Source of the DNA: Pseudaeromonas aegiceratis
Lineage (GTDB): Bacteria; Pseudomonadota; Gammaproteobacteria; Enterobacterales; Aeromonadaceae
Direction: 5' to 3'
DNA length: 64,000 nt
Assembly: GCF_046254905.1 (NCBI RefSeq)
Contig: NZ_CP158016.1
Location: 62,001-126,000 of the forward strand
A model generated the notes under the pieces. It did no database searches, had not been told where the DNA came from, and was given only the letters and a program-made list of their open reading frames with translations. Position numbers and translations under genes: made by a program. Position 1 is the first letter of the stretch; each line of letters opens with the position of its first letter. This document shows, piece after piece, positions 53,176 to 60,977 of the stretch.

Positions 53176-54534
53176 TTAAAAGTCAAAGTAATAGAAGCTT
53201 TCCGGCCTTTGTGCGGCCACCAGAGAACAACTGATGATTATAATGATCGTCATGGGGATGAGCAATGCTGGTGGTGCTTTTTTCAGCGCCGCCTTAATCA
53301 AGTAGGCCTGATCGAATTTATGTAAAGCCAGTGTTGCTGCAGATAATGCCATGACGAGTAGGTCGTTCTGGTTGAGGGGTTCGTTGTGGAATGACAAAAG
53401 GGACTGATAATAGCAAGTAGCCGAATCAATGGATGAACTTCTGAATAGAACAAGCAGAAGAGTCCATATGACAAAGTTGCATATGATGCAAAATGGTTTC
53501 AGATAGGCATTGTTAGCAATGTAGCGATGATACCCGGTGTAACCTTCTGCGATCATAATGATTCCCTGTATTCCTCCCCACAGGACGAAGCTCCATTTAG
53601 AGCCATGCCACAATCCGGAAAGTAGCATGGTTAACAATAGCGGCAGATATGGCAGTGAGTGTCTAAAGTGTCGAACCAATGGAATAAATACATAGTCCCT
53701 CAGCCAGAAACTTAGTGTCATATGCCATCGTTTCCATAGCTCAGTCAAAGAGAATGATAAATATGGCGATCTGAAGTTTTCTGGAAATTTAATTCCAAGC
53801 ATCCCGGCCAAAGCAATAGCCATATCTGAATAAGCGCTGAAATCACAATATATCTGTACTGAGAAGCCAATTGCCGCAGTGAGCAAATCGTAAAAGCCAT
53901 GATGTAATGGGTCGGCAAAAACGGCATCAATGACGGTGCCAATTTGATCTGCAATTAGCACTTTTTTAATCATGCCAATAGCAAAAAGAGGCAGGTTTTC
54001 ACTGAGGTTCCTCCAGCACACCTTGATATTGTCGAGTTGTGGAACTAACTCCTGACTACGTAAAATAGGGCCGGCAATCAAATGTGGGAATATGCATATA
54101 TACAAACCAATATCTAATGTGCCATAGCATGTTTTGGGTGTTCTGGAATAGTCCACGATCATACTTATTAGGGTGAATGTAATGAACGAAATACCCAGTG
54201 GCAGCCCTAGAGAAATCGGGTGAGCCATGCCAAGTGATTGCAATATGAAATTGGTGTATTTGAAAAAAACCAAGGGGGAGAGTGCTAGGATGATTAATGC
54301 TGTAAGTGCACTTTTATAACGCCGAACGACACGGCAAGCCATGATGCCAAACAGAATATAAAACATTATTATGTAAATATAAGACACATTCCATGATGCA
54401 TAAAATATGACGCTGGTTACCAGCAGGATGGCTTTTATCCAACGCCGGTCAACAATCTTGATGATGGCAATGTTTATCGTGAAAAATAGTAAAAAACTTG
54501 GCAGTTGAAATAACATGGTTATTATGTCCGACAC
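53176..54534 (-). CDS. MBOAT O-acyltransferase (DltB/AlgI-like)
   Basis: 452 residues, polytopic. Family marks: FPHLIAGPILRSQELVPQL, DFSAYSDMAIALAGMLGI, FPENFRSPYLSFSLTELWKRWHMTLSFWLRDYVFIPL and the catalytic His310 in SGLWHGSKW. It would carry an acyl group from the ACP across the membrane. Its start overlaps the carbamoyltransferase stop by 1 nt. Confidence 0.9.
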   Translation of the reverse strand: MSDIITMLFQLPSFLLFFTINIAIIKIVDRRWIKAILLVTSVIFYASWNVSYIYIIMFYILFGIMACRVVRRYKSALTALIILALSPLVFFKYTNFILQSLGMAHPISLGLPLGISFITFTLISMIVDYSRTPKTCYGTLDIGLYICIFPHLIAGPILRSQELVPQLDNIKVCWRNLSENLPLFAIGMIKKVLIADQIGTVIDAVFADPLHHGFYDLLTAAIGFSVQIYCDFSAYSDMAIALAGMLGIKFPENFRSPYLSFSLTELWKRWHMTLSFWLRDYVFIPLVRHFRHSLPYLPLLLTMLLSGLWHGSKWSFVLWGGIQGIIMIAEGYTGYHRYIANNAYLKPFCIICNFVIWTLLLVLFRSSSIDSATCYYQSLLSFHNEPLNQNDLLVMALSAATLALHKFDQAYLIKAALKKAPPALLIPMTIIIIISCSLVAAQRPESFYYFDF

Positions 54535-56294
54535 TAATCTAGTGCAAAATTATATTTTTTGTATTTTGAACCATCCTGTTGGTATTTATCTAAAACTATA
54601 TTGCCAATGACCAACATATCTATACCTGTGTTCATGAAACAATTAAAAGCATCTTCTGTCGATAAGACCATAGGTTCGCCCCGAACATTAAAACTGGTAT
54701 TGACTAACATTGGGCAAGCTGTCAAATTTTGAAATTCATGAATTAATCTGTACAGTCGTTCATTGTTGGCGATTGAGACAGTCTGTAATCTAGCCGAACC
54801 ATCCACATGAATTACAGACGGCGTTATCTGATCGACGCCATCATTTGCCTGAACGGTGAAATTCATATGGGGTGATGATTCGACCATGTCAAACCAATTG
54901 TTAGCCTCTTCCGCTAAAATGACCGGTGCAAAGGGTCTAAATGATTCTCGAAACTTTATTTTGAGATTAAGACTTTTTTTCAAATCCTTGACTCGTGGAT
55001 CTGCAAGAATAGAGCGATTCCCGAGAGCTCGAGGGCTAAATTCTGCCCTGCCCTGTACCCAAGCAACAATCTTGCCTTTCGCCAAGGCATCGGCAATGGA
55101 CTCAAAAATTGTCTCATCTGGAATGATGCTATATTTGGCACTCAACTGTTCTAGCTGCCGCAGTGCTATATCATGATCAATGCAGGGTCCTAGGTATGGC
55201 ATATAGTCTTGGCAAGGTACTCTAGGTTTTTTACAATAAAGATAGTAGCCTGCCTGTGCTGCGCCTAGTGCACTTCCTGCATCGCCTGCTGCTGGCTGTA
55301 TCCATAATTTATCAAAAATTTTGCTCCTGAGTATTCTGCCTGTTGATACGCAATTTAATGCTACGCCACCAGCTAAACATAAATTTTCTTGGCCGGTTAA
55401 CTCTCTTGCATATCTGGATAAACCTAAAAATAACTCATCTGTTACGGATTGCAGTGATGCCGCAATATCCATATGAACAGATTCTAACGGCCCTTCTGGA
55501 TGGCGGGCTTCAATTCCGAACAGCTTTGCTAGCGCAGGGGTATACATTTTGAGTCGTGACGCAAACCCAAAATATTTCATTCTTAGCCTGAAACTACCAT
55601 CTGGTTTAATTTCTATTAAGTTGTTTTTTATTTTCTCGGCATAGATGGGGCGCCCATAGGGGGCCAATCCCATAACTTTATATTCACCAGAGTTAACTTT
55701 GAAACCTAAGAAGGCTGTAATGGTGGAGTAGAGTAGTCCGAATGAATGAGGGAATCGCAGTTCTTTTAAGCGCTCTATTCTTCCGCCATGCGCGATGGAT
55801 ATCGTGGTGGTCGCCCATTCGCCAACGCCATCGATTGTTATAATTGCGGCTGATTCAAAGGGTGAGGAATAAAATGCAGCAGCAGCGTGAGACAAGTGGT
55901 GCTCAGAAAATAGAATGGAATGATTCCACTCGGAGCCGCCAGGCAGGGCGGATAAACGCCTTCTCAGTTCTAATTTTTGAAATAACTTCTCTTTCAGCCA
56001 CATTGGCAATGCCTGGCTGAATAGCTCATAGCCTTTCGGTGCGAAGCGAATACAGGTTTCGAGAAGCCGTTCAAATTTGTTGAATGGCTTTTCATAGAAA
56101 ATCACATGGTTTATGTCAGCCATGGAGATTTTACTATTACTCAGTATCCATTCTATGGCATTGACTGGAAATCCACTGTCATTCTTTATTCTAGAGAAGC
56201 GCTCCTCTTGAACGGCGGAGACGATCTCGCCATTTTTTAATAATGCGGCTGCGCTATCATGATAAAACGCAGATATTCCAAGAACATATGTCAT
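54534..56294 (-). CDS. Carbamoyltransferase (NodU/CmcH/TobZ family)
   Basis: 586 residues from MTYVLGISAFYHDSAAALL (a start at 56330 would overlap the upstream gene). The metal/His motif is HHLSHAAAAFYSSPF. The N-terminal Kae1-like domain and the C-terminal YrdC-like half (SAKYSIIPDETIFESIADALAKGKIVAWVQGRAEFSPRALGNRSILADPR) are both intact. These enzymes put a carbamoyl group from carbamoyl phosphate on a hydroxyl. Confidence 0.92.
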   Translation of the reverse strand: MTYVLGISAFYHDSAAALLKNGEIVSAVQEERFSRIKNDSGFPVNAIEWILSNSKISMADINHVIFYEKPFNKFERLLETCIRFAPKGYELFSQALPMWLKEKLFQKLELRRRLSALPGGSEWNHSILFSEHHLSHAAAAFYSSPFESAAIITIDGVGEWATTTISIAHGGRIERLKELRFPHSFGLLYSTITAFLGFKVNSGEYKVMGLAPYGRPIYAEKIKNNLIEIKPDGSFRLRMKYFGFASRLKMYTPALAKLFGIEARHPEGPLESVHMDIAASLQSVTDELFLGLSRYARELTGQENLCLAGGVALNCVSTGRILRSKIFDKLWIQPAAGDAGSALGAAQAGYYLYCKKPRVPCQDYMPYLGPCIDHDIALRQLEQLSAKYSIIPDETIFESIADALAKGKIVAWVQGRAEFSPRALGNRSILADPRVKDLKKSLNLKIKFRESFRPFAPVILAEEANNWFDMVESSPHMNFTVQANDGVDQITPSVIHVDGSARLQTVSIANNERLYRLIHEFQNLTACPMLVNTSFNVRGEPMVLSTEDAFNCFMNTGIDMLVIGNIVLDKYQQDGSKYKKYNFALD

Positions 56295-56307
56295 GACGCA
56301 TCCATCA

Positions 56308-56706
56308 TCAAAATTGTTTGTGAAAGTCATCTGGGTGATATGATTTTTTTTCTGGCGTTTCCCAATATGATGATGCCTTCCGATTTGTATTCACCACGAC
56401 CATTTCAGGACGTATTGCTCTCAATAATAGGCTGAGTGGTGTGATAAATATAAAAAATAAAACAAAGAATAGAACTTTTCTGATAAACCAATGAAGCTTG
56501 TCCATGATTTTAATCACAGAAATAAGGCATTGCGGAGCTAGGATGGCGAATGCTGATAAAACAAACGCAAAGGGCAGTAGCCATGGCCACAACTCCTGTT
56601 TGGCAATGCTGAAGATGATGGTGAATAATATCATTCCACAGCTCATGGCTAGCAGTTTAATTCTAACTCTAGTCCTGTTATGACTATTTTTTTTGCCCAT
56701 CATCAT
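56308..56706 (-). CDS. SxtJ-like membrane protein
   Basis: 132 residues, three hydrophobic segments, and a C-terminal tail SSYWETPEKKSYHPDDFHKQF matching the SxtJ family ending (YW...D-F-x-Q-F). SxtJ proteins travel with carbamoyltransferases and DUF5989. Stop of the preceding SGNH gene overlaps its start (ATGATG). Confidence 0.8.
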   Translation of the reverse strand: MMMGKKNSHNRTRVRIKLLAMSCGMILFTIIFSIAKQELWPWLLPFAFVLSAFAILAPQCLISVIKIMDKLHWFIRKVLFFVLFFIFITPLSLLLRAIRPEMVVVNTNRKASSYWETPEKKSYHPDDFHKQF

Positions 56707-57644
56707 TCCTCTTGAAGCTCTCTTGATACCAGACCTGATATAACACGAAATGCAACCTCATTCGGGTGGATATCATTGGCGGATGCCCAGTAATACGTGG
56801 TCGGATGGTCTTTTAATTGAGGCAAGGGATCAATAAAGTCGAATCCGTATTTTTGGGAAAGATCGTGCGTGATTTCTTCCATGAACCCAAATCTGTATTG
56901 GATTAAATCATGCATTTCTGGAATCGAGACAATAATGATTTTGCAGCCTGTTTCATCTTTTATTAATTTTAATTTATCAAATGCATGAGTGAGAACCGCC
57001 TTGCCGGGTAGACTGTGCCATTGTTTATGATAACCCGCCACGAGCGCATCCTTGCCATACTCACCGCTGAGCGCCTGCTGTATGAAGGTAGTGGCGAGTG
57101 CAGCCAGTTCACTGTTTTCGACAAGCCATCCAGGGGATTGGGTTGTGACCTGTGTCGTGGCTCGCGGCGTCACCAAGACAACAAGCGTATCTGCCTTAAT
57201 CTTTTTGCTCAGCTGTTCCCATAAGGCGACAGACTGAGACATATTCATATTACCGATGCCTGCGTTTACTACGTCATATTCTGGTGATAGCGTCCGACTG
57301 AGCTGACCGCGCAGTGTTTGCGTCTCGTCAACCCCCCAGCCCAGGGCTATCGAGTCACCGATGATGGCGATTCGGTGCGGGGCGGCATCGTTCGGCTCGG
57401 GACCGCGCATACCGAGACTGTTTATCCGTATAACGACATTTTGTAATGTTGCGGTGCGGTTTGGGATGTGCTGGTGGCCTATGTCTGAACGCGGACTCTT
57501 CATTTTCAGCAACTTCGCGTATCGCCACATTTCAATCACATAATTTTCTTGGTTCATCGTCGCCAGACGGACCAATCCCTCTCCCATGGCAAGCGCCATG
57601 AGGATACCTATTGTGGCGAGAGCCATATATCGCACGAAAGACAT
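56703..57644 (-). CDS. SGNH/GDSL family membrane-anchored protein 2
   Basis: 313 residues from MSFVRYMALATIG, which gives a proper signal anchor; an extension to 57734 is less likely. Nucleophile loop IIGDSIALGWGVDE (Ser98) and DIHPNE for the Asp/His pair. Probably periplasmic. It shares the cassette's AT bias only in part. Confidence 0.8.
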   Translation of the reverse strand: MSFVRYMALATIGILMALAMGEGLVRLATMNQENYVIEMWRYAKLLKMKSPRSDIGHQHIPNRTATLQNVVIRINSLGMRGPEPNDAAPHRIAIIGDSIALGWGVDETQTLRGQLSRTLSPEYDVVNAGIGNMNMSQSVALWEQLSKKIKADTLVVLVTPRATTQVTTQSPGWLVENSELAALATTFIQQALSGEYGKDALVAGYHKQWHSLPGKAVLTHAFDKLKLIKDETGCKIIIVSIPEMHDLIQYRFGFMEEITHDLSQKYGFDFIDPLPQLKDHPTTYYWASANDIHPNEVAFRVISGLVSRELQEE

Positions 57645-58259
57645 GCTGCGTATTACATCCCTTTTACGTTTCACGTTATGGCGGATAATGGGGGGCTGGC
57701 ATCGTGATGCGGCGCTGAGCCGTCCTGCTCTCATCTCTTTATCCGCAGGCTAAAGAAGGAGGCGACATTCGCTATCCATCGGCTAAGACGTTGACAAGCG
57801 AAGCTCGCCTACTCCCTCTTCGTCCGGGTCGGTATCCTTGTACTTTCTGGCTCCTTTCAGTTCGTTCAGCCATACGTGAAACCTATGGTTTCTGTTTGCC
57901 AAACGCTACCGCCGCTCCAGCCAAGAATACAGCCAAAACGGCATCTTATCTGCGAAGCCGTCATGGGACCAGAAGCAATTCAGTCACTGCCTGCTCATGT
58001 CCGTGAGACTCACGGCGGTGATCCTATGTCGTTTGTTTCGGACATGGGCCACGGGGTACGGATGACCGTTCCAGAGCAATTTTGTGCCCGAAACCAGGCG
58101 GTGTACGTGTTAAAGCTGATCTGGTCGTGCGATTGTGTTATATGAGAAAGAGCCTCACTTGAGGCAGTCGCATGAATGCTTTGCTCAGAATTATTCTGAA
58201 CTTTATTTGTGGTTTCTAGGCAAAGACCTTTTGGGCTAGGGATATTAAAGGAGAAAAAA
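57645..58259. other. Non-coding stretch before the precursor array
   Basis: About 600 bases of mixed composition. Short open frames at 57791 and 57876 have no ribosome site, no domain, and no codon preference I trust. It may be debris of an earlier insertion at the cassette's right edge. The ribosome site of precursor 1 (AAAGGAGAA) lies at its end. Confidence 0.35.
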
Positions 58260-58388
58260 ATGGAACAACAAGAACAACCGGCTTGCCCGGTCTGGCAGGC
58301 CCCCGAGTTGATTGAGCTGGGAGATGTGAGCGCTGCGACTAGGCTTCACTTTAGTGGCACTCAGGCAGATGGCTCTTACACCTCTTGA
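58260..58388 (+). CDS. Lasso precursor peptide A1
   Basis: 42 residues. The leader has W12, P15, L17, G21 and T27, the motif WxxPxLxxxGxxxxxT recognised by B1/B2. Cleavage after R28 gives the core LHFSGTQADGSYTS, in which Asp9 would close a 9-residue ring. The core ends in Ser. It differs most from the other copies: MEQQEQPACP start, S24 for G24 and a different upstream region. AAAGGAGAA ribosome site. Confidence 0.88.
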   Translation: MEQQEQPACPVWQAPELIELGDVSAATRLHFSGTQADGSYTS

Positions 58389-58485
58389 GCTAAGCGGTGG
58401 ACATTTATAAGCGGATGGGGTGCATTCTAGTCCATAAGCCATAGATTGGTCTGTGCTGTTCGGATTCAGTTCTGCCAAACTCAAG

Positions 58486-58522
58486 ACACCCTGCCAGGGC
58501 AACCTGAGCGGGGTGTTTGTTA
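58486..58522 (+). terminator. Terminator after precursor A1
   Basis: 9-bp stem with one G-U pair (58486-58494 with 58508-58516), then TTGTTATT. It is the degenerate form of the ACACCCTGC/GCAGGGTGT hairpin seen after later copies. Confidence 0.55.
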
Positions 58523-58686
58523 TTGGCTTCTTGCCGCCAAACCGCGGACGCAGGGTGGGAGGAATTAGGTGCCACGTTTGGCGTTCGGCGCTGCTTTTTG
58601 CTGTCCTTGGGTGTGGACAGGGGTATGCTGTGGGTTCGAATGAACACACTTATTAACTCGCGTCATCATAACTGAAGGAGTCAGAG

Positions 58687-58815
58687 ATGCAGCAACAAGA
58701 ATCGCAGCCGGGCCAGGTATGGCAGGCGCCCGAATTGATCGAACTGGGGGATGTGGGTAGCGAGACCAAGTTAGGCACCGGCGTGGGCGCTGACTCTAGC
58801 ACAGAGGTAAGCTAG
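58687..58815 (+). CDS. Lasso precursor peptide A2
   Basis: 42 residues, MQQQESQPGQ start. Same leader landmarks; cleavage after K28 gives core LGTGVGADSSTEVS with Asp8 as ring acceptor and a C-terminal Ser. No Tyr in the core. Ribosome site AAGGAGTCAGAG. Confidence 0.9.
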   Translation: MQQQESQPGQVWQAPELIELGDVGSETKLGTGVGADSSTEVS

Positions 58816-58850
58816 CCTAGCGTTCTATTATCGATCTCTGAACTGGAATG

Positions 58851-58883
58851 GCCGAGTTAGCATTTCGCTGACTCGGCTTTTTT
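58851..58883 (+). terminator. Terminator after precursor A2
   Basis: Stem 58851-58861 with 58867-58877 (one mismatch), followed by six T residues. It is unrelated in sequence to the hairpin behind the other copies. Confidence 0.85.
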
Positions 58884-59145
58884 GTCGAGCGGTCAGGTAA
58901 CCCGTGGCTGGCTCTGTGGGGCCGTTGACAATTTTTCTTTGCTTGACCAGGGCATAATCCACACTCCCGCCCCATCTTGGCCGGTGTTTTTTATTGACCT
59001 CTCGCCGCTGAACCGGGGCACGGGAGGGGGCACCTCTGGCATTTTGGCGCTGCTTTTTGCTGTCCTTGGGTGTGAGCAAGGGTATGCTATGGTTTCGAAT
59101 GAAAAAGTCATTTTGGTGACGAAATCATAACCGAAGGAGTCAAAG
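58884..59145 (+). promoter_or_regulatory. Spacer A2-A3 with candidate precursor promoter
   Basis: No gene. The block CTGCTTTTTGCTGTCCTTGGGTGTG...GGGTATGCT is shared with the A1-A2 spacer (58591-58630). In this copy TGCTATGGT (about 59084-59092) looks like an extended -10, with a poor -35 (CTTGGG) 17 bp upstream. This suggests that A2 and A3 are transcribed separately. Confidence 0.35.
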
Positions 59146-59277
59146 ATGCAGCAACAGGAAGAGCAAGCGGGCCAGGTCTGGCTGGCCCCCAAGCTGATTG
59201 AGCTGGGTGAGGTAGGTAGCGAAACCCAATTTGGTGACGGTTCGAATTTTGATGGATCTGGGTCCTATGCATCCTGA
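59146..59277 (+). CDS. Lasso precursor peptide A3
   Basis: 43 residues. Leader as in A2 except E16 to K (WLAPKLIEL). Core after Q28: FGDGSNFDGSGSYAS, ring Asp8, one Tyr, C-terminal Ser. An aromatic Phe at core position 1 is unusual for lasso peptides. Ribosome site AAGGAGTCAAAG. Confidence 0.9.
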   Translation: MQQQEEQAGQVWLAPKLIELGEVGSETQFGDGSNFDGSGSYAS

Positions 59278-59287
59278 GCAATACGGC

Positions 59288-59367
59288 CGGCCCGCTTGAT
59301 CTCTTTAGGCGGGCCGAGCAACCCAATGACAAATACCCTGCAAGGGCAACCTGTGCGGGGTGTTTTT
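59288..59367 (+). terminator. Double hairpin terminator after precursor A3
   Basis: First hairpin CGGCCCGC/GCGGGCCG (59288-59295 with 59309-59316), then the ACCCTGCA/TGCGGGGT hairpin (59335-59342 with 59354-59361) followed by GTTTTTA. Confidence 0.75.
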
Positions 59368-59408
59368 ATGACCGAGTTAGAAAAAGCCCTGGCTACTGCG
59401 CGGCACTG

Positions 59409-59453
59409 TCAGACCCGGTAGAACGCCTCGTACCAGGCCACGAAGTTGGCCAG
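59409..59453 (-). pseudogene. Remnant of the epimerase gene 3' end in the repeat
   Basis: These 45 bases match 60978-61022, the last 15 codons of the epimerase gene, with two differences. The next spacers keep a shorter part (CACGAAGTTGGCCAG at about 59958 and 60467). It is a by-product of the duplication that built the array. Confidence 0.8.
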
Positions 59454-59663
59454 CACGGTGGGCCGGTATCGTCCAGCGGCGTTCACTGCCGCAATGCATG
59501 TCGTTGCAGCTGTTGTTTATCCTGCTAGATGAGGCACCTGCGGGGGAGACCGCCATGTTGCCGTCTTTCGAAATTTATTGTGTTATTCTGCACATCCGAG
59601 TGAAATATCGGCACTCGTAGCACCATCGAAATAGTAGATTCATCGGAATAGAAGGAGTCAAAG

Positions 59664-59804
59664 ATGCAGCAACAGGAAGAGCAACCGACCCAGATTTGGC
59701 AGGCCCCCGAACTGATTGAGCTGGGTGAGGTGGGCAGCAAAACGAAAGCTAATGCTTCCGGTCCGTATGATGATGGCGGCACCTCTTATGCTACCGCTTC
59801 CTAA
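59664..59804 (+). CDS. Lasso precursor peptide A4
   Basis: 46 residues, the longest. Cleavage after K28 gives core ANASGPYDDGGTSYATAS (18 residues) with adjacent Asp8 and Asp9, so ring size is ambiguous. Two Tyr, a C-terminal Ser. Leader: IWQAPELIEL, E26 replaced by K. Confidence 0.9.
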   Translation: MQQQEEQPTQIWQAPELIELGEVGSKTKANASGPYDDGGTSYATAS

Positions 59805-59857
59805 GTAATTTGGCCTGCCCGCTTGATCTCTTTAGGCGGGTCAGCAACCCAATGCCA

Positions 59858-59893
59858 AACACCCTGCAAGGGCAACCTGTGCAGGGTGTTTTT
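59858..59893 (+). terminator. Terminator after precursor A4
   Basis: Perfect 11-bp stem AACACCCTGCA/TGCAGGGTGTT (59858-59868 with 59880-59890), then TTTA. Confidence 0.85.
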
Positions 59894-60180
59894 ATAGCTG
59901 AGTTAGAAAAAACGCCCTGGCTCCTATGCCCCTGGGTTACCAGCTCCTTATATCAGGCCACGAAGTTGGCCAGATCGGTGGGCCGGATGACACGTAGTTT
60001 AATCGTTCAGCGGCGTTCACTGCCGCAATGCATGTCGTTGCAGCTGTTGTTTATCCTGCTAGATGAGGCACCTGCGGGGGAGACCGCCATGTTGCCGTCT
60101 TTCGAAATTTATGGTGTTATTCTGCACTTCCGAGTGAAATATCCGCACTCGTAGCACTATCGGAATAGAAGGAGTCAAAG

Positions 60181-60312
60181 ATGCAGCAACAGGAAGAGCA
60201 ACCGACCCAGATTTGGCTGGCCCCCGAACTGATTGAGCTGGGTGAGGTAGGTAGCGAAACCCAAAATGGTTACGGTTGGCTTATTGATGGAACTACGGTC
60301 TCAGCATCCTGA
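60181..60312 (+). CDS. Lasso precursor peptide A5
   Basis: 43 residues. Core after Q28: NGYGWLIDGTTVSAS, ring Asp8, Asn at core position 1 (rare), Tyr3 and Trp5 in the ring, C-terminal Ser. The leader is almost identical to A4, but the core is entirely different, showing that the core has diverged faster than its flanks. Confidence 0.9.
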   Translation: MQQQEEQPTQIWLAPELIELGEVGSETQNGYGWLIDGTTVSAS

Positions 60313-60365
60313 GCAATACGGCCTGCCCGCTTGATCTCTTTAGGCGGGCCAGCAACCCAATGCCA

Positions 60366-60402
60366 AACACCCTGCAAGGGCAACCTGTGCAGGGTGTTTT
60401 TA
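60366..60402 (+). terminator. Terminator after precursor A5
   Basis: Same 11-bp stem as after A4 (60366-60376 with 60388-60398), followed by TTTA. Confidence 0.85.
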
Positions 60403-60705
60403 TTGCTGAGTTAGAAAAAACGCCCTGGCTCCTATGCCCCTGGGTTATCAGCTCCTTATATCAAGTCACGAAGTTGGCCAGATCGGTGGGCCGGATGACA
60501 CGTAGTTTAATCGTTCAGCGGCGTTCACTGCCGCAATGCATGTCGTTGCAGCTATTGCTTATCCTGCTAGATGAGGCACCTGCGGGGGAGACCGCTATGT
60601 TGCCGTCTTTCGAAATTTATTGTGTTACTCTGCACTTTCGAGCGAAATATATGCACTCGTAGCATCATCGGAACAGTAGCGCCATCGGAATAGAAGGAGT
60701 CAAAG

Positions 60706-60837
60706 ATGCAGCGACAGGAAGATCAACCGGGCCAGGTATGGCAGGCACCCGAGCTGATCGAGTTGGGCGACGTGGGGAGCGCAACTCAATTAGGCGGCAT
60801 TACGTTTGCTGATGGCGTGACAACCACGGGATCTTGA
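60706..60837 (+). CDS. Lasso precursor peptide A6
   Basis: 43 residues, MQRQEDQPGQ start. Core after Q28: LGGITFADGVTTTGS, ring Asp8, C-terminal Ser, no Tyr. Its leader (VWQAPELIELGDV) is closer to A2 than to A5. It sits next to the intact epimerase gene whose 3' end is copied in the repeat, so this may be the ancestral position. Confidence 0.9.
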   Translation: MQRQEDQPGQVWQAPELIELGDVGSATQLGGITFADGVTTTGS

Positions 60838-60891
60838 GTTAGATAGTTAGCCGTTTGGGCGCGTCATGGGAGCCGAGTTGCCCAATGCCAG

Positions 60892-60927
60892 ACGCCCTGC
60901 GTAGGTAATCTACGCAGGGCGTTTTTT
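60892..60927 (+). terminator. Terminator after precursor A6
   Basis: 13-bp perfect stem ACGCCCTGCGTAG/CTACGCAGGGCGT, 5-base loop, then six T residues. A variant of the hairpin of the other copies. Confidence 0.9.
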
Positions 60928-60977
60928 ATGGCCAGCTCAGCCCCCACTGCGGAGAGGCGCCGCGTGGATGGGTATTA

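Larger units (their letters stand above)
59146..60977 (+). repeat. Roughly 520-bp tandem repeats carrying precursors A3-A6
   Basis: Start codons lie 518, 517 and 525 bases apart. Spacers A4-A5 and A5-A6 are nearly identical by eye from the stop codon to the next start. They share terminator, then CGAAGTTGGCCAG, the run GTTCACTGCCGCAATGCATG, and TTGCCGTCTTTCGAAATTTA ahead of the next ribosome site. The A3-A4 spacer has the same layout with more differences. The repeat arose by duplication of precursor plus flanks. Confidence 0.88.

Noticed and set aside
58245..59782. Minus-strand open frames covering precursors A1-A4
   Set aside because: They are antisense to genes with conserved leader motifs and ribosome sites, and contain no recognisable domain.
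59810..60662. Two similar open frames of 114 and 100 codons in the spacers A4-A5 and A5-A6
   Set aside because: They run through the terminator, the epimerase remnant and the upstream region of the next precursor. Their similarity is explained by the tandem duplication; no ribosome site or domain.
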